A stretch of 64,000 nt of DNA from Spongospora subterranea f. sp. subterranea. Its lineage: Eukaryota; Endomyxa: Phytomyxea; Phytomyxea; Plasmodiophorida. Shown piece after piece: positions 19,838-31,628 of this stretch. The position numbers were made by a program, and so were the translations under genes. How positions within the stretch are numbered: position 1 is the first letter of the stretch; each line of letters begins with the position of its first letter. The stretch covers positions 1 through 64,000 of the forward strand of contig JAUGWO010000106.1 of assembly GCA_049724395.1 (NCBI GenBank). The letters run 5' to 3'. The notes beneath the pieces were generated by a model. It was not told the origin of the DNA. It saw only the letters and a list, made by a program, of their open reading frames with translations, and did not search any database.

Positions 19838-20452
19838 ACAGCGCCTGGAGCTTCGGGTGACAAGGCGCCGACCCGCGGGCGATGGCTACTGATACATCTA
19901 TGAGAAGCTGTTTGAACGATGCTTTTGACATCGTGACGACGGTTTGGGTCGGTGTCGCCAAGAAGCGCCTGCAGGGTCACCCAGCCGACGCCAATGTCGC
20001 CATAGGTGTCGACAGATAGAGGGATTAATCCTTGGCGGCTAGACAAGGTTGCGGGTCTTGTCGCGATCGCGCTTATCCAGCGCGAATCGAGGGATCCGTG
20101 CGGACCTGGCAATCGCGTCCGTCGGGCTTCAAAATATTTTTGCTTCATCAACGGCAAGCTGCGTTGGTTGGACGTGTCCATCGTTTCCCCGACGGACGCG
20201 ATTGCCCGGTCCGCACGGGTCCCTCGATCCGCGCTGATCGCGACGAGACCCGCGACAAGGATGCCTGTTTCATCCCTCTATCTATCGATACTTACGGCAC
20301 CATTGGCGACGGCTGAGTAACCCTGCTCAAGGCGCTTCTTGGCGATACCGATTCAAACCGTAGTCACGATATCAAAGCATCGTTCAAGCAGCTTCTCACA
20401 GATGAATCAGTAGCCATCGTCCGCGGGAATTCGGCGCCTTGTCACCCGAAGG
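19838..20452. repeat. Large inverted repeat, ~270-bp arms around a 58-bp spacer
   Basis: The left arm (about 19838-20128) and right arm (about 20188-20452) are reverse complements with moderate divergence; both contain cgacggacgcgattgcc at their inner ends. Each arm encodes the same peptide when read outward from the spacer, including IPLSIDTYG and SAPCHPK, with ASFKQLL readable in another frame. The segment looks like part of a transposon ORF that I cannot name. Downstream of the right arm an open + frame (20488-20757, FGIKAEVFPTFCTAH) may be a further piece of the same ORF. Confidence 0.65.
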
Positions 20453-20828
20453 TTTCAGGTGCTGTTGAACTGGGCCATTCTCTGAATTTGTTCGGCATAA
20501 AGGCGGAAGTGTTTCCAACTTTCTGTACTGCCCATGCTTCATGGTGGCTCTTAACAAAGGGTATGAACCAGCAACAGAAAGCGTGGATGAAATGTGACGA
20601 AGAGGAAGGACCTCCTCTGAACGGCGAACTACTGTGCGGCTTGCTAGCAAAGGATAAAACACCTCCAGATGGAAGAGACGCAGCATTTCCAGGCAGTTCT
20701 CAAGTTGTGCAGCGACTGATTGCAACTTTCCTGTTTTCACTTCTTCAGTGTATTTAAAGTTCCTTAAAAAACTTGAGGTTGAGACCAGCAATCCCATCAA
20801 ATAAGAGGTTGAGCCCAGCATAGCTGAC

Positions 20829-20960
20829 TTCAGAAACCGAACGTGTAAGTTCGTCCATGTTATAACATGTATTAAAAAACTGTATTCACTTCATAAACCG
20901 AACGTGTAAGTTCGTCCATGTTATGACATGTATTAGTTTCAAAAACTCCATTCACTTCAG
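20829..20960. repeat. Two tandem ~62-bp units
   Basis: aaaccgaacgtgtaagttcg tccatgttat... occurs at 20834 and again at 20895 with one or two changes, flanked by cacttca on each side. It lies about 100 bp upstream of the HtrA gene. Confidence 0.65.
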
Positions 20961-21062
20961 GTCCACAGTAAGTCCGAGATGGAAACGAAAAAGCGGACTT
21001 TTATTTTGACATGAAATGTTTCAACACAATGATCATAACGATATTCCTTTATCATCAACACA

Positions 21063-22463
21063 ATGGCTTATTACCATCTTGTATCTTGTATGGCTATTGG
21101 AGGATCTTCCATCCTGTTCCTGCATCAGGCTTCCTTACTCGCTCACGCTCAAGGAGCGCCGTCGCCACCACCGTCGAAAGTGGGCCTGCACTCGCAGTCC
21201 TATTGCTCAGCGATCGAGAAGGCTGGCCCATCGGTAGTCAATGTTCAGTGCAGTGCTCAAGCTAATTACTCCTTCATTACCGGGTATCTCTTGCCTCCGG
21301 CGGCACATAGCAATAATTGTGATCGTGGATCTGTAGAATATCAAGCGGAAGCGGGTTCATAATATCAGAAAGTGGGAGGGTCGTTACCAATGGCCATGTC
21401 GTGTCAGGGTGCGAACGTCGACCGACTGTCACTTTAGATGATAATCGACAATTTCCAGCCACAGTTGTTGGTATCGATGAGAAGACAGACGTGGCTTTAT
21501 TACAGATTGTAATTGCTAAAGAAACCTCCGAGGTTGGTTTATTTTGTATTCATTTCAGACGTCACTAAACTGATGCATGAGTCAGGGCAAGTTTCCTGTG
21601 TCCACTTTTGGCGATTCCGATAAAGTCAAACCTGGAGAGATTGTATTGGCATTGGTAAACTCCATGGCTGACAATTTGTATGACATCGCTGTTGCTAATA
21701 AGAAAAAGGGGTCGCCACTGATGCTGCAGAAAACGGCGACCCAAGGAATAATTAGCGCCATACAGCGCCAAAGTGGGGAACTAGGCCTGTCGGCTTCACA
21801 TCGAACAGATTTCATACAAACAGGTTAGCCCCTGATTCCACGAACTTCTTTCACCGATTTTTTTGCAGACGCACCAATCAACATTGGAAATTCTGGCGGT
21901 CCATTAGTGAATCTAGAAGGAGAAGTCATAGCGGTTACCTCAATGAAGGCGCAGGATGCGTCTGGCATATCGTTCGCCATTCCAATCAATACTGGTTCGA
22001 GGGTCTCAAAATCATACTATTCACGTACACTAAAATTACTTGTGACTTGCTTCAGTGAAAGCTGTAGTTCACCAGTTAGCTCTTCATGGGCGTGTTAAGC
22101 GACCGTACATTGGCATTTTTATGTTGACCTTGGCACCCTCGATTATAGAAAACGAGCGTTCTATAGATCCCAATTTCCCGGATATCAAAGAAGGGATTTT
22201 GGTGACTTCAGTGACTCCGTCAGGCCCTGCAGCAAGTATTTGATGACAAATTGTTTTCAACTCACGATCCATCTGAACTCTTTACAGAGGCTGGACTACG
22301 ACAAGGCGATGTGATTTATGCCGTCAATGACGGAGTTCCAACTCCTACAGCGGAGGCATTAATGAACTATGTCGGGTTTGACCGCACTGATCCGATAATT
22401 TTTCACATTCGCAGAGGAAAGCGGGATTTCAGAGCTTCTGTCGTGCCCATACTTCGGGATTGA
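21063..22463 (+). CDS. HTRA2-like: HtrA/DegP-family serine protease
   Basis: Seven exons (21063-21283, 21337-21508, 21586-21654, 21709-21823, 21869-21994, 22056-22235, 22288-22463) join in phase to 352 residues. A hydrophobic N-terminus ([19 protein letters not shown]) suggests a signal peptide, membrane anchor or mitochondrial import. [15 protein letters not shown] opens the protease domain. The catalytic triad is visible: His in TNGHVV (~94), Asp in [10 protein letters not shown] (~125) and Ser in [11 protein letters not shown] (~201). One PDZ domain follows (about 240-345: [28 protein letters not shown]). These enzymes degrade misfolded proteins, and HtrA2 acts in the mitochondrial intermembrane space. 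Residue counts match the HtrA2 class with one PDZ. The acceptor of exon 3 could also be 25 bp upstream with an alternative donor. Confidence 0.92.
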
Positions 22464-22935
22464 CGTGCCCCGTCTACATCTGACAATAAATCGGCTTTAT
22501 TTCCTGAGCTCTCCTTTGTGGCCGCGGCGCTGCTTGAATAGCGACGAGAATAATGGGCCAGCGGGACCCGAACCCGATCGTTGCCGCGTTAACCGCCGTC
22601 ATAACGACTGGTAACACGCGTCATCAGCCGCCTCGTGGTCACCGCCAGTCCTGGGTCACAGTGGTGGGGTACCTGCCGTGCCTGAACCCTTGACTCAGGG
22701 GTCAGACACGGCCACGGTTCCAGACCGAACCGGTTGTCTGGACTCTGGTGCGATCATATCATCACACACTGTTGACACACTGGGCAACACAGTCCCACAA
22801 AGGACATATATAACTGCCAGTTGACATCGATAAGGAGTTTGATTACTTGACTACCTCTGTTTATACATTACACCTTTAGCAATCCACTTTTCGCAAATCG
22901 TGTCACTTTGCAACGGTCGACATCATAAACCCATC
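22464..22935. other. Intergenic, HtrA to BCAT
   Basis: GC-rich in the middle (22530-22740). A T-arm-like GGGTTCGGGTCCC on the minus strand is discussed under rejected items. No gene is visible. The last 100 bp are the presumed BCAT promoter. Confidence 0.5.
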
Positions 22936-24574
22936 ATGCTCCTCAACGCTTCTGCTCGAGGCTATTGCCGGCGTCTCGCATCGACTAAAATTAAAGTGAC
23001 ACGCACTACGACACCGAAAGTCAAGTTGCCCAACGACAAACTGGTGTTCGGTAAAACGTTCACTGACCATCTACTGTTCATGGACTGGAATAAAGGTATT
23101 TGCCCTTGTAAGATGTGCGGGATCGTCTGAATGATTAAACAGCAACGGGTTGGGCATCGCCGGAGATTACTCCCTATGCCCCATTCTGCCTTGATCCGGC
23201 TGCAACCGTCTTTCATTATGCGTTAGGTCGATATAATTGGTTTCATAGAACCATGATACTAACTCTACATGGCGCAGAATGCTTCGAGGGCATGAAAGCG
23301 TATATTGATGGCGATAACCGGATCCGGTTATTCCGGCCTGATATGAACGTGCAAAGATTGCGAAGCTCTGCCCAACGATTGGAGATGGCGGTAAATGAAG
23401 GATTTTGTTCGATGAGCTCATCTTGGCAAAATAACAGGACGTGTATAATGCCCTGTGTAGGTACCAGACGAGCAGGTCATCATGGATTCAATCAAAGAAC
23501 TAGTTAAGGTCGACCGTGATTGGATTCCTAATGGGTTCGGCTATTCCCTCTACATTCGACCGACGATAATCAGCACATTCGTACGTCGTTGAACTCGTTG
23601 AGACGACGCTACAGTATTTTATTAACCCCAAATTCAGCCATTTCTAGGTGTCGCCCCAAGTGAGCAAGTTCGATTCTACATAATCATGTGCCCTGTTGGT
23701 CCATATTATGCAACCGGATTCAAAGCCGTCTCGTTATATGCGGATCATGAAAATGTGAGAGCATGGCCCGGTGGTGCTGGAGCGTTCAAAATCGGATCGT
23801 AAGAAAACAAGGCAAATCAATTACAATCATTGACTGTGTCTTGTGCCAGAAATTACGCTCCTGCAATCAAGGCACAGAAAAACGCTGCCAGCAAAGGGTT
23901 TTCGCAAGTGCTGTGGCTTTTCGGAGAAGACTTACAAGTAACTGAGGTTGGCACAATGAACCAGGTCAGTAAAGCAAAACAAGCTTGTCGTTGAACGCAT
24001 AATCTATTGACAAATGGTCCCAGTTTTTCTTTTGGAAATTACCGTCAGGGGAGAAGGAGCTTATCACAGCTCCTTTGGACGATGGGACAATATTACCAGG
24101 AGTGACCCGGGACTCGATTTTGTCGCTTTGTAGGAAATGGGGAGAGTTTACTGTCACAGAAAGGAGGTTCTCTCTCAATGAGGTGCTTACCGCCATCAAG
24201 GAAAACAGAGTAGCTCTCCCGATTTGTTCACCCACTTGCGTTGTTGACGTTTTTCATTCCTAGTTACTTGAAGCATTTGGTTCTGGAACTGCCGCGATCG
24301 TGAGTCCTATCAAGAATATCCATTTCAAAGGAACTGTGAGTTATGTGATCAGATACTCAGTACCGTTTATGAAGTCGATCTCCACGGCAGGATTATCCAG
24401 TACCTTTGGACAGCAAGAACCCTGAAGGTCAAGCAGGCGCCCTTACGCAACGGATCTCCAACACCATTCTCGATATACAGGTACATCAACACATATTTGA
24501 CTCTCGTCAGTATTTATTGGTTTCTTTTGCAGTACGGAAAGGTCCAACATCCCTGGTCTGTCATTGTCAAATAA
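22936..24574 (+). CDS. BCAT: Branched-chain amino acid aminotransferase
   Basis: Ten exons (22936-23095, 23143-23226, 23278-23390, 23461-23580, 23638-23798, 23850-23964, 24024-24209, 24264-24335, 24391-24480, 24533-24574) join in phase to 380 residues. It is a class IV PLP enzyme that moves the amino group of Leu, Ile or Val to 2-oxoglutarate. Family blocks are all present: [49 protein letters not shown], the PLP-lysine block GAFKIGSNYAP (Lys ~210), [19 protein letters not shown] and [12 protein letters not shown]. The Arg/Ser-rich N-terminus ([16 protein letters not shown]) looks like a mitochondrial targeting peptide. Length and order match eukaryotic BCATs. The ATG at 22936 begins that leader. 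Confidence 0.95.
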
Positions 24575-24799
24575 ATGCCCTTTGAAAAGCTCTGTCGTGG
24601 ATTATTGCAATTCAAAAATCGAGGAAGCAAATGCAACTCAAGCTTTATAAATGGTAAAGTGGGTTATTGTTGATCCGTATTTGCAGCATTCATCCAGGGC
24701 AGTAATGACGTAAGGAACGCCACAACTGGATTTTGTCCCCTAAAAGGGTTTACACCATTGATAACAGCTGTGTATAGTCCTCAGAATTTAACTTGATGG

Positions 24800-27130
24800 C
24801 TAGTTTTGGACGATTAGCATACCTGGTTGAGGTGGAACATTTGCTCCTGGATTAAAACCTTCCGGGATTACCGCAATCTCATCAGTAAACTCACTTAACT
24901 CGAGATTCAAGACAGATCTCGCAATTTCAGATTCATTAAAAGCGTTTAAAAACACCTCAAATTCCTGTTCCCACGTTGTTTCTGTCCGGACATTAAGCGA
25001 ACAGCGATACAAGTGATGCGCACAAGAGAACAAATACCTTGATCAAGCTTGTCAACGAGGCATTTAGCATTAGCGTACAACCATTCTATCAACTAAGAAC
25101 CTCCATCAACATGGAGTAATAAACGAGGAGCAAATCAGCATACCTGATCCTCCTTCCACAATAAGAAAAACCGTTTTACAAAAATATCGACCAGCTTTCG
25201 GATAATATCACTTGACTGTCGCCTTGATGCTCCTCTGACGAACAACCTATGTGAAAGAATGTAGGTCCAGCGAGTATTACCCAGTTCTTTGGGCCTGTCA
25301 TGAAAAATGGTGACGACCAATTCAACAAAGTATAACAGAATTGTTACTTTGCAGCTGTTAATAGGGGCTCCAACGCCTCAGGATGTAGAAGCAATGCACG
25401 TTGTAGACATTGCGATGACGTTACATCGACGTTAGACAAATCTATGGTACCATATATATTGCCGAGAAAAAGTTCATTTTCGCTTTCAAGACGATACTTT
25501 GCCTATCATACAAAACAAATAAGACATAGGAGAATAGATTAATCGAAAGACGTTCCTGAGATACACCATAAGCCCAACTTGGCAAAGCCAACACAGAATG
25601 ACTCAATGAGATCTCCTCAGGTTTCTCGACGCTGGAACCACGTAATAAATCAAAACACGAAGCAAAGTCCAAGATAAAGTGGGCAGCATTGCATCGCAGC
25701 GCATAGTATATCAGATGGTGAACCATCTCCAATCGCAAAACATCTCTAGAGGCATTAGGTTCAGATGCTTTTCTAAAAACGAAGTGAGACGTATGAAAAA
25801 GAGCTAAGCAAATTTATACCTTGGTAAGATGACAGTCAAGAGGAGTTTACATACTTCCAAAGCAGTGCGAGGGCAGTTTCTCCTGCACATAAATTGCATG
25901 TGTCGACGTAGGGCTTGCAAGAACGTGGCATTAACCGCTTGACACGTGTCCAGAGTGCAAAAGGGTTTTTCCTTGATACCTTATCAGACAAGAAAAAAAG
26001 TGTGCATCAGAAAGACATACTTACGGATAAGAAATCAAATCCTGAATGGAAATTGCACTCCATGACATAGATTACACGTGATACCAGATCAGAGCTGACG
26101 GCAAATTCACCATGGACACGATAGATCTCGCTCTAGATAGTTGGTTAATGCAATTCAAAAGACCCCAATTGACGATTGGATATACCATTGCCATTAGCGT
26201 ATCACAATGCCATGGTTGGAATTGTAAGAGAGTCGCAATGGATTGTGGATCAAATGTGAGACGGCACGCCTCCAATTGTTGCTGCATCGTAAGATATTCA
26301 TCCGATGCTACAAAAGTAAAGCACTGATTTTCTTGATCCATCCTCATGGACAGCCCCAGCTGGCTAAGTGCTGGTGGTTGTGGCCATTCATCCCTAAATA
26401 TACCTTTCTTGTAAGCTGCTGCATGCACTGGTGTTAAGGTCGAAACAACCTGACTTACTTTGCTTTCGCAATAACTGTTTTCCTGACATGAGTGCGTTTT
26501 TTCGCTGTTTGGCGGCGATTACGAGAGGCTAAAATGAATGAAATATGAGATCGATAATCGCACAGATGATTGACGATGCATACAGGATTGCTGTTCGGAA
26601 TCATCGTGATGAATTGCCTCTGAACCAAATGTCTGGCGCAATTCACGTTCACTATCAAAAAACCGCGGTTCGCATCGAACAACTCGGGCCAGTTTGGTGA
26701 CAGTTTGAACTGGCTCTGTCACCTGAACAGAACCGGATGTGCCCACGACAAAGGCAAAACGAACTCATTATCTACCTGCGTTTCAGGCTCAATATTCCGA
26801 TTAGCTTCTAAATTCTGCAGCAATTCCCAGTCTTTGTCAACTTCGTTGTTTTGTCGTCTTTTCCGATTTGCCTTCTTTTTGCTCCCTTTCCATTTAATGA
26901 GTTGAACAATATGCGTTCACCAAAATAGGTTTACGAGGCTGGGGCGCATGAATGTTCTCCACCACCGGGGAAGGTGACGGCGATCGTTCTGAACCCGAAT
27001 CACTTAGATCCAGACTAGCGAAGACATTAACGGGAGTGGGCGACTCCGGTTCCGAGCTATTGTAATCAACGACAGGTGATAGCTGCTCCAACGTGACCGG
27101 GTATTTTCGTCTCAACGACCTGGTCGACAT
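24800..27130 (-). CDS. TCF25: TCF25/Rqc1-family protein (ribosome quality control)
   Basis: Twelve exons (27130-26935, 26885-26776, 26722-26584, 26528-26459, 26393-26186, 26132-26025, 25971-25820, 25772-25498, 25441-25348, 25294-25144, 25092-25038, 24981-24800) join in phase to 579 residues. The N-terminus MSTRSLRRKYPVTLEQL is followed by an acidic Ser/Pro region and a basic KKKANRKRR stretch. Diagnostic blocks: KDEWPQPPALSQLGLSM, FDPQSIATLLQFQPWHCDTL, RRNCPRTALEVCKLLL and LQRALLLHPEALEPLL. TCF25/Rqc1 works with the Ltn1 ubiquitin ligase on stalled 60S subunits. The final exon ends in GMLIVQN; an alternative last junction would need a 23-nt intron, so I keep the simple end. It points away from BCAT's 3' end (convergent). 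Confidence 0.9.
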
Positions 27131-27334
27131 TGCCAATCTCTACCCGATTTTTTAAATAAAATAGTGAATGTGAGTACGACAGGTAATAGCGTCAGTGATC
27201 AAACCCAGATCACTCTCTAATCGCGTTGAGTTCCCAGCTCCGACGCACGGGGCGCGCGTCCCCTTCAACTACACTCTGCGGCAAAACCCTTCTCTTCAAG
27301 AGGCCACGCCCACATGGTCGTCGCAAAACTGTAC

Positions 27335-27370
27335 CCAGCCACAGCAGCCAGCCAGCCAGCCAGCCACCCA
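27335..27370. repeat. CAGC short tandem repeat
   Basis: A run of cagccagccagccagccacc lies in the interval between TCF25 and the small secreted-type gene. The rest of 27131-27521 is a presumed divergent promoter region. Confidence 0.7.
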
Positions 27371-27521
27371 CCCCTCTGACCTGTACACTACACCGTTGCC
27401 GAGGTCCAAAAACCAACCGAATGCAGCCCCTCCAAATGACTGTCAAAATGGCGTGGGGCGGCACCATGGAAACTTGGTTGCTGATGACGCCATCTATGTC
27501 GATGTAACCTTTCGCTTTGCG

Positions 27522-27988
27522 ATGACTTTTCATCTGACCTGTGTCAGCATATTACTTTGTCTTACCAGTGTCCGTGTTGACGCCGGTTTTCGAACCAGTT
27601 GTCGTCATCAAGTCAGGTTACTCGTTTCCAGTGACGCAGGAGATACCCACCAACGATTTGTTAACATCTGAATTTGGTTATCATTAACCTCTTTGCCTGT
27701 TTCCGCCTTTATATTTCTCGTCGTTGCTGGCCTTTGAACGTAAAGGAATTCACCTTGGATTGTGTTTTACCTCCATGGCAGCAATCTTTCCTGAGCACCA
27801 TTCTGAACAATGATTTGAGTGAGACCCTTGTGAGACGATCATCTTGTGATCCATCAAATATGTTCCTTTTCTACAGTCGGGGACGCAGTGATGTTGAGAA
27901 AATTCAGATCATCATCGAACACAAAGCAACTCACGTCATGTTGACTTTGGTTCGACATTTGACCCTTCCTAGGCCAATCATATGGTGA
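27522..27988 (+). CDS. Possible small secreted protein
   Basis: The ATG at 27522 starts MTFHLTCVSILLCLTSVRVDA, a good signal peptide with a cleavage-like VDA. A donor at 27660 (gttaac) and acceptor at 27745 (gtaaag) join exon 1 (27522-27659) to exon 2 (27746-27988) in phase, giving 126 residues. The mature part has four Cys and no recognised domain. A larger open frame extends upstream of the ATG through the CAGC repeat and is probably chance. The model rests on the signal peptide and frame closure only. Confidence 0.4.
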
Positions 27989-28104
27989 TTTAATATGCCA
28001 ATATAGCATGACTTTATTCAAATTTATTCGCGCCATAAATACAGAAAATATTCGAAAAGGCACGATTTCAATTGATACAATAAAAACTTGGTTGAATTAC
28101 GTAT

Positions 28105-28895
28105 TCAATTTTTTGTTTTTTTCGGAGATGCCGACGTCTTATCGGTTGATTGTTTCCGTTTCTTGCTCTCTCCTTTAGCAGCAGCTTTCTTGGTGGATGG
28201 GGCTTTCACCTTCTTAACTGTCTCTTTTTTGGTTGTCTTTTTTTTGGTTGAACTTTTTTTAACGGGCGTTTTCTTCTCTGTTTTCTTCTTCGGGGCAGTC
28301 TCTTTTTCTGCTTTCGCTACGGTTTTTTTTGACGACGCCTTTTTCGCGACAGTCTTTTTCTTGGTAACATCTTTCGATTTGCTTACCTTCTTCGCCTCTG
28401 ATGCTTTTTTTTTTGGAGAAGATTTCGCTGAGGCTTTCTTCTTAACAGTTTTTTTTTCGTCGGAGCCTTTTGTCTATCATCGTGGAAATTTTAGAAGCAA
28501 AATAACAAACTGCGGTTTGCTCGCTTACTTTAGATACGGAACTCTTTTTGGACGACGTCTTTTTCGTTTTGACTGGTTTGTCGGCGTTTTTGAAAGACTG
28601 CTTCACTTGAACAAAAACTCCTTCAGCAACGCCCTTCTTCAACGCTGCTGTGACCTTCTTATCGTTAGCCTGAAAAATCCGGAATCAAAAATTTCAGATT
28701 GTGACCTTGAATCGGGTCAATTTTTCAACCACGAAATCAAGGGCGGAGTTGGAATGAACTGACATCATCGTTAACATCATAGTTGTCCTTAATGAATTTC
28801 TTGACAGCTGTCCTGGAGCTGCCGCCTTTCTCGTTCATCTCGCCGATGGCCTTCTTGACCATATCCTTGTAGGGTTTGGCGGACTGCTTGGCCAT
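28105..28895 (-). CDS. H1: Linker histone H1
   Basis: Three exons (28895-28764, 28669-28529, 28473-28105) join in phase to 213 residues. The first ~75 residues form a winged-helix globular domain (KPYKDMVKKAIGEMNEKGGSSRTAVKKFI ... KVTAALKKGVAEGVFVQVKQSF in two exons). The rest is a Lys/Ala/Ser/Thr-rich tail with many KK, SPKKK and TPVKK motifs, typical of the DNA-binding C-terminal tail of H1. It compacts linker DNA between nucleosomes. The presence of introns suggests a replication-independent, polyadenylated transcript. The poly-Lys tail makes the opposite strand look like a Phe/Val-rich membrane protein (28088-28762), which is an artefact. Confidence 0.93.
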
Positions 28896-29224
28896 GGTGA
28901 GGTCGGGTGAACGAGGTACGACACGCCGACAGGGTGTTTCTCGAGTGGGACCAGCTAGACGCAGACAGGCAACGGGATCGGCCGCAGGGATAAGGCTATG
29001 AGGTCACCGATCAGGAATAAATGCCCGTGATTTCAAACCCGGGTAGGGAAGGCGGTTCTCTACGGGGCGGGTGTGTGTGGGGTGGGGCTGCCCGGCCCGT
29101 CACACACAGACAAACCAACAGCCCCGCCCACACACTGTGCCGTTGACATGGGAAAGCGCGCGCAAACTTGGAACTCCTAGTCGTCAGTAGGTACACTATG
29201 GCACAGTATACAGTACACTAGATC
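28896..29224. other. Divergent promoter interval between H1 and the 29225 gene
   Basis: Contains GC-rich tracts (29060-29160) and a tacactatggcacagtatac agtacact repeat-like stretch just before 29225. No gene is visible. Confidence 0.4.
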
Positions 29225-29870
29225 ATGGAGGGGGAGTGGGGTCAGGGACGTGCCACTCAGAGGGTCTCAGGAAATTGCCACGAAAACTTCCGGTTTCCTC
29301 ACCAGTTGCTGCAACGCTCTCTGGTTACGATGTGCCGGAAAATTCTATGGATTGACGACTTTTTTTCGGTGAGTTTTTCGGTTAGCAGATTGAGCGACGA
29401 CGGTCTAGTTAACACCTATCAATTCACATTCCGTCGTGACTCCATGAGTGTTGACTACCATTATTAATACAACTCAAAGGATATTACAGAGTTACCAACG
29501 ACGTTTTTCGCTTGTTGAGAGTCGTAAAAGGTTGTGAGATCATTCGCATCGTGGCTTTTGAATTAGAGATTGCGCATCGTCGCAATCGTCTGACAACAAA
29601 GCTTGACGTTAGGCTTGGCAGATTGACGGCGAGTGTAAGAGGCCAGGTTGCTCCAGGCGCAATCGTGGCTGGGGCATCCGATGAAAACACACAGGCATTT
29701 TCGAGATTATTGGTGTGTCGGAATTTGTACCAACAACGCCTGTTCGTGAGGTAAAGGAATGCACATCGCCTAGAACCGTTGAAACTCTCCTTTTCAGAGC
29801 ACCATCGAGACCTTATATTTATTGGATCGGTCTGGAACTTGCACAAACTCTGGGCATACTGTCTGACTAA
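29225..29870 (+). CDS. Unknown four-exon protein
   Basis: Exons 29225-29323, 29386-29402, 29490-29750 and 29798-29870 join in phase to 149 residues. Introns are 62, 87 and 47 nt with GT-AG ends; the second exon is only 17 nt. The protein is basic and helical in the middle (VFRLLRVVKGCEIIRIVAFELEIAHRRN) and ends PYIYWIGLELAQTLGILSD. No family is recognised. The 17-nt exon makes the model less certain than the others; an unspliced 80-codon frame (29512-29754) is the fallback. Confidence 0.45.
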
Positions 29871-30196
29871 ACTTGCAACGGTTTCTCGAGTCATAGCTAG
29901 GCTCTTGGACGAGCTGGCCCGGCAGGATCCCCATGACTTAACCCAACGACAGCACCTTTACACCCATTGGCGATTCAATCTCTGGGGGCGCGCTTCCGTC
30001 CTCGCCATTTCAGAAATCAACACGCTAATATGGAAGACATTGTGCTTTTATATATTATATCGAATTGATGAATGCCATATCGTAGGTCAATGGCGATTCG
30101 ATTAAGGCGACACCGAGATTGGAAGTGATTGGTCCGTGACTTTGACGTTACGATGGTGGCGCCATTTGCCTGGGCGAAACCGGCTCCCGAGGTGGA

Positions 30197-31574
30197 ATGA
30201 AAGGTCATGTCCCTAAACCAGTCCAGGTAAATCGTGACGCTAATCGGCCCAGGACGGCACAAATACTCCCTGTTCATGATCGCCTGATCTGGATTTTCTA
30301 AAACAGGGGTCGGGGAAGGCGTCCGATTATATGAACTCCCTCGAACAAGAGAACTTCAACCTGAAGTTGCGCGTTTATCATCTGGAGGAGCGCCTCTCCC
30401 AGCAGTATCCGACCGACGCCTATCAGCTCACCATATCGAATGCCGAGGCGAACGCCCAGCTGGACGCCAAGTCGGAGGCCATTCAACAAAGGGATTTCCT
30501 GCTCCTGAAAGCGCGAAATGTGATCGAGACTCTGCAGAACGATATCGAGTTGATCAAGGCGTCGAACAGGTATCGATTTTTGATTTCACAGGCGATCTTG
30601 CCGATGTGTTGTTTCCTCAATTTCGTGAACAGTGTTCGCCAAAATACGGAAGATTCCCTGAACCATGAGGAATTGGCCCGAGCTCGTTCGTCAATTGCGA
30701 CGCTAACGCAAAGCGGTCTCGAGAGTGAACGACGCTTGCAGATGGTTGCCGCGGAATTGGAGTTGAAATCGGGGGAATTGGAAACGACCCGGGCCGAATC
30801 CGTTGCGCTGAAAGTCGAATACGCCAGATCGAAAGCAGAAAGTGAACAGGCGAGAATGGATTGGCGCGAAGGCCAAGATCGGCTGTCGATATGTGAGGAA
30901 AGCGAATCCCTGTTGAAAAGGCAGCTAAACGATCAAATCATCCGATGCGATGAGCTGAAGGATCGCCATCGATCTGCCGTCATCGACCTGGAATCATCGC
31001 GACGTGACCACGCCAACCTGTCGGCGGTAAATTCGGGATTGGCGAAGGAATTATTGGAGAAGGAGCACGAATGTCGGAGCCTGAAACATTGGTTGGCGCT
31101 CTTTTGGGGTTTTCATTCAATCTGATCAACTCATCTGACAAATCGCTCAGCCAATCCACCCTGATCGACCTGCAGGAGAAGGCGTCCACCTGGGAACGTC
31201 AGAAAGCCGACCTCGAAGCGACATCATCGGAATTGAGGGGGAGGGCAGAGGCTCTGGATCGAGCCAAAGCGGATTGTGAACGGCGCCTGGAGCTAGCGCA
31301 ACAGTTGCAGGTACGCCTCCCGCTGATACCATTCGTTGGTCGGGCTCTGCAGTTGACGCGCGCGCATCAGGAGGCGTCGCAGGCTCAGGTCCGGCCCAGT
31401 CTACGCTTTCAGGGTTTGCTGGAGGACGTCGTACAGGGCCTCGACTCCCTGAACCTCCCGTTGATCCCTATCGGTTCAGGTCGCAGCAGCGGCGTCGTTG
31501 TCGATCGGTTTGATGACGAATCTCGGCCACCACCCCTGTCCGTTTTGGATTCTACCCAGATCGACGCAATGTAG
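30197..31574 (+). CDS. CM1-motif (centrosomin-type) coiled-coil protein
   Basis: Five exons (30197-30226, 30307-30569, 30633-31091, 31151-31310, 31353-31574) join in phase to 377 residues. Residues ~19-40 read SLEQENFNLKLRVYHLEERL, a clear match to the Centrosomin motif 1 (CM1) found in centrosomin, CDK5RAP2, Spc110-type and Mto1-type proteins. CM1 binds and activates the gamma-tubulin ring complex at microtubule-organising centres. Everything after it is coiled coil with many Glu/Arg/Leu heptads. The 63-nt second intron (30570-30632) is a multiple of three, so retention would not break the frame. The tiny 10-codon first exon was chosen because its donor and phase fit exactly; the ATG at 30331 inside exon 2 is the alternative start. 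The protein is short for its class. Confidence 0.8.
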
Positions 31575-31628
31575 GGTTCACGGTCGGCGCGTTTTCATAG
31601 ATTAGCTCTCAGCTGTTATCAGTGGTCA

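Noticed and set aside
19692-20181. Minus-strand ORFs near 20 kb as host genes
   Set aside because: They lie in the left arm of a large inverted repeat and reappear in the right arm; they are repeat-derived.
22548-22640. tRNA-like sequence on the minus strand (GGGTTCGGGTCCC T-arm-like, GGTTAACG loop)
   Set aside because: No acceptor stem partner, a mismatched T stem and no U33 in the presumed anticodon loop. At best a decayed tRNA.
28088-28762. Long plus-strand ORF rich in Phe, Val and Leu, resembling a membrane protein
   Set aside because: It is the complement of the Lys-rich tail of histone H1 on the minus strand.
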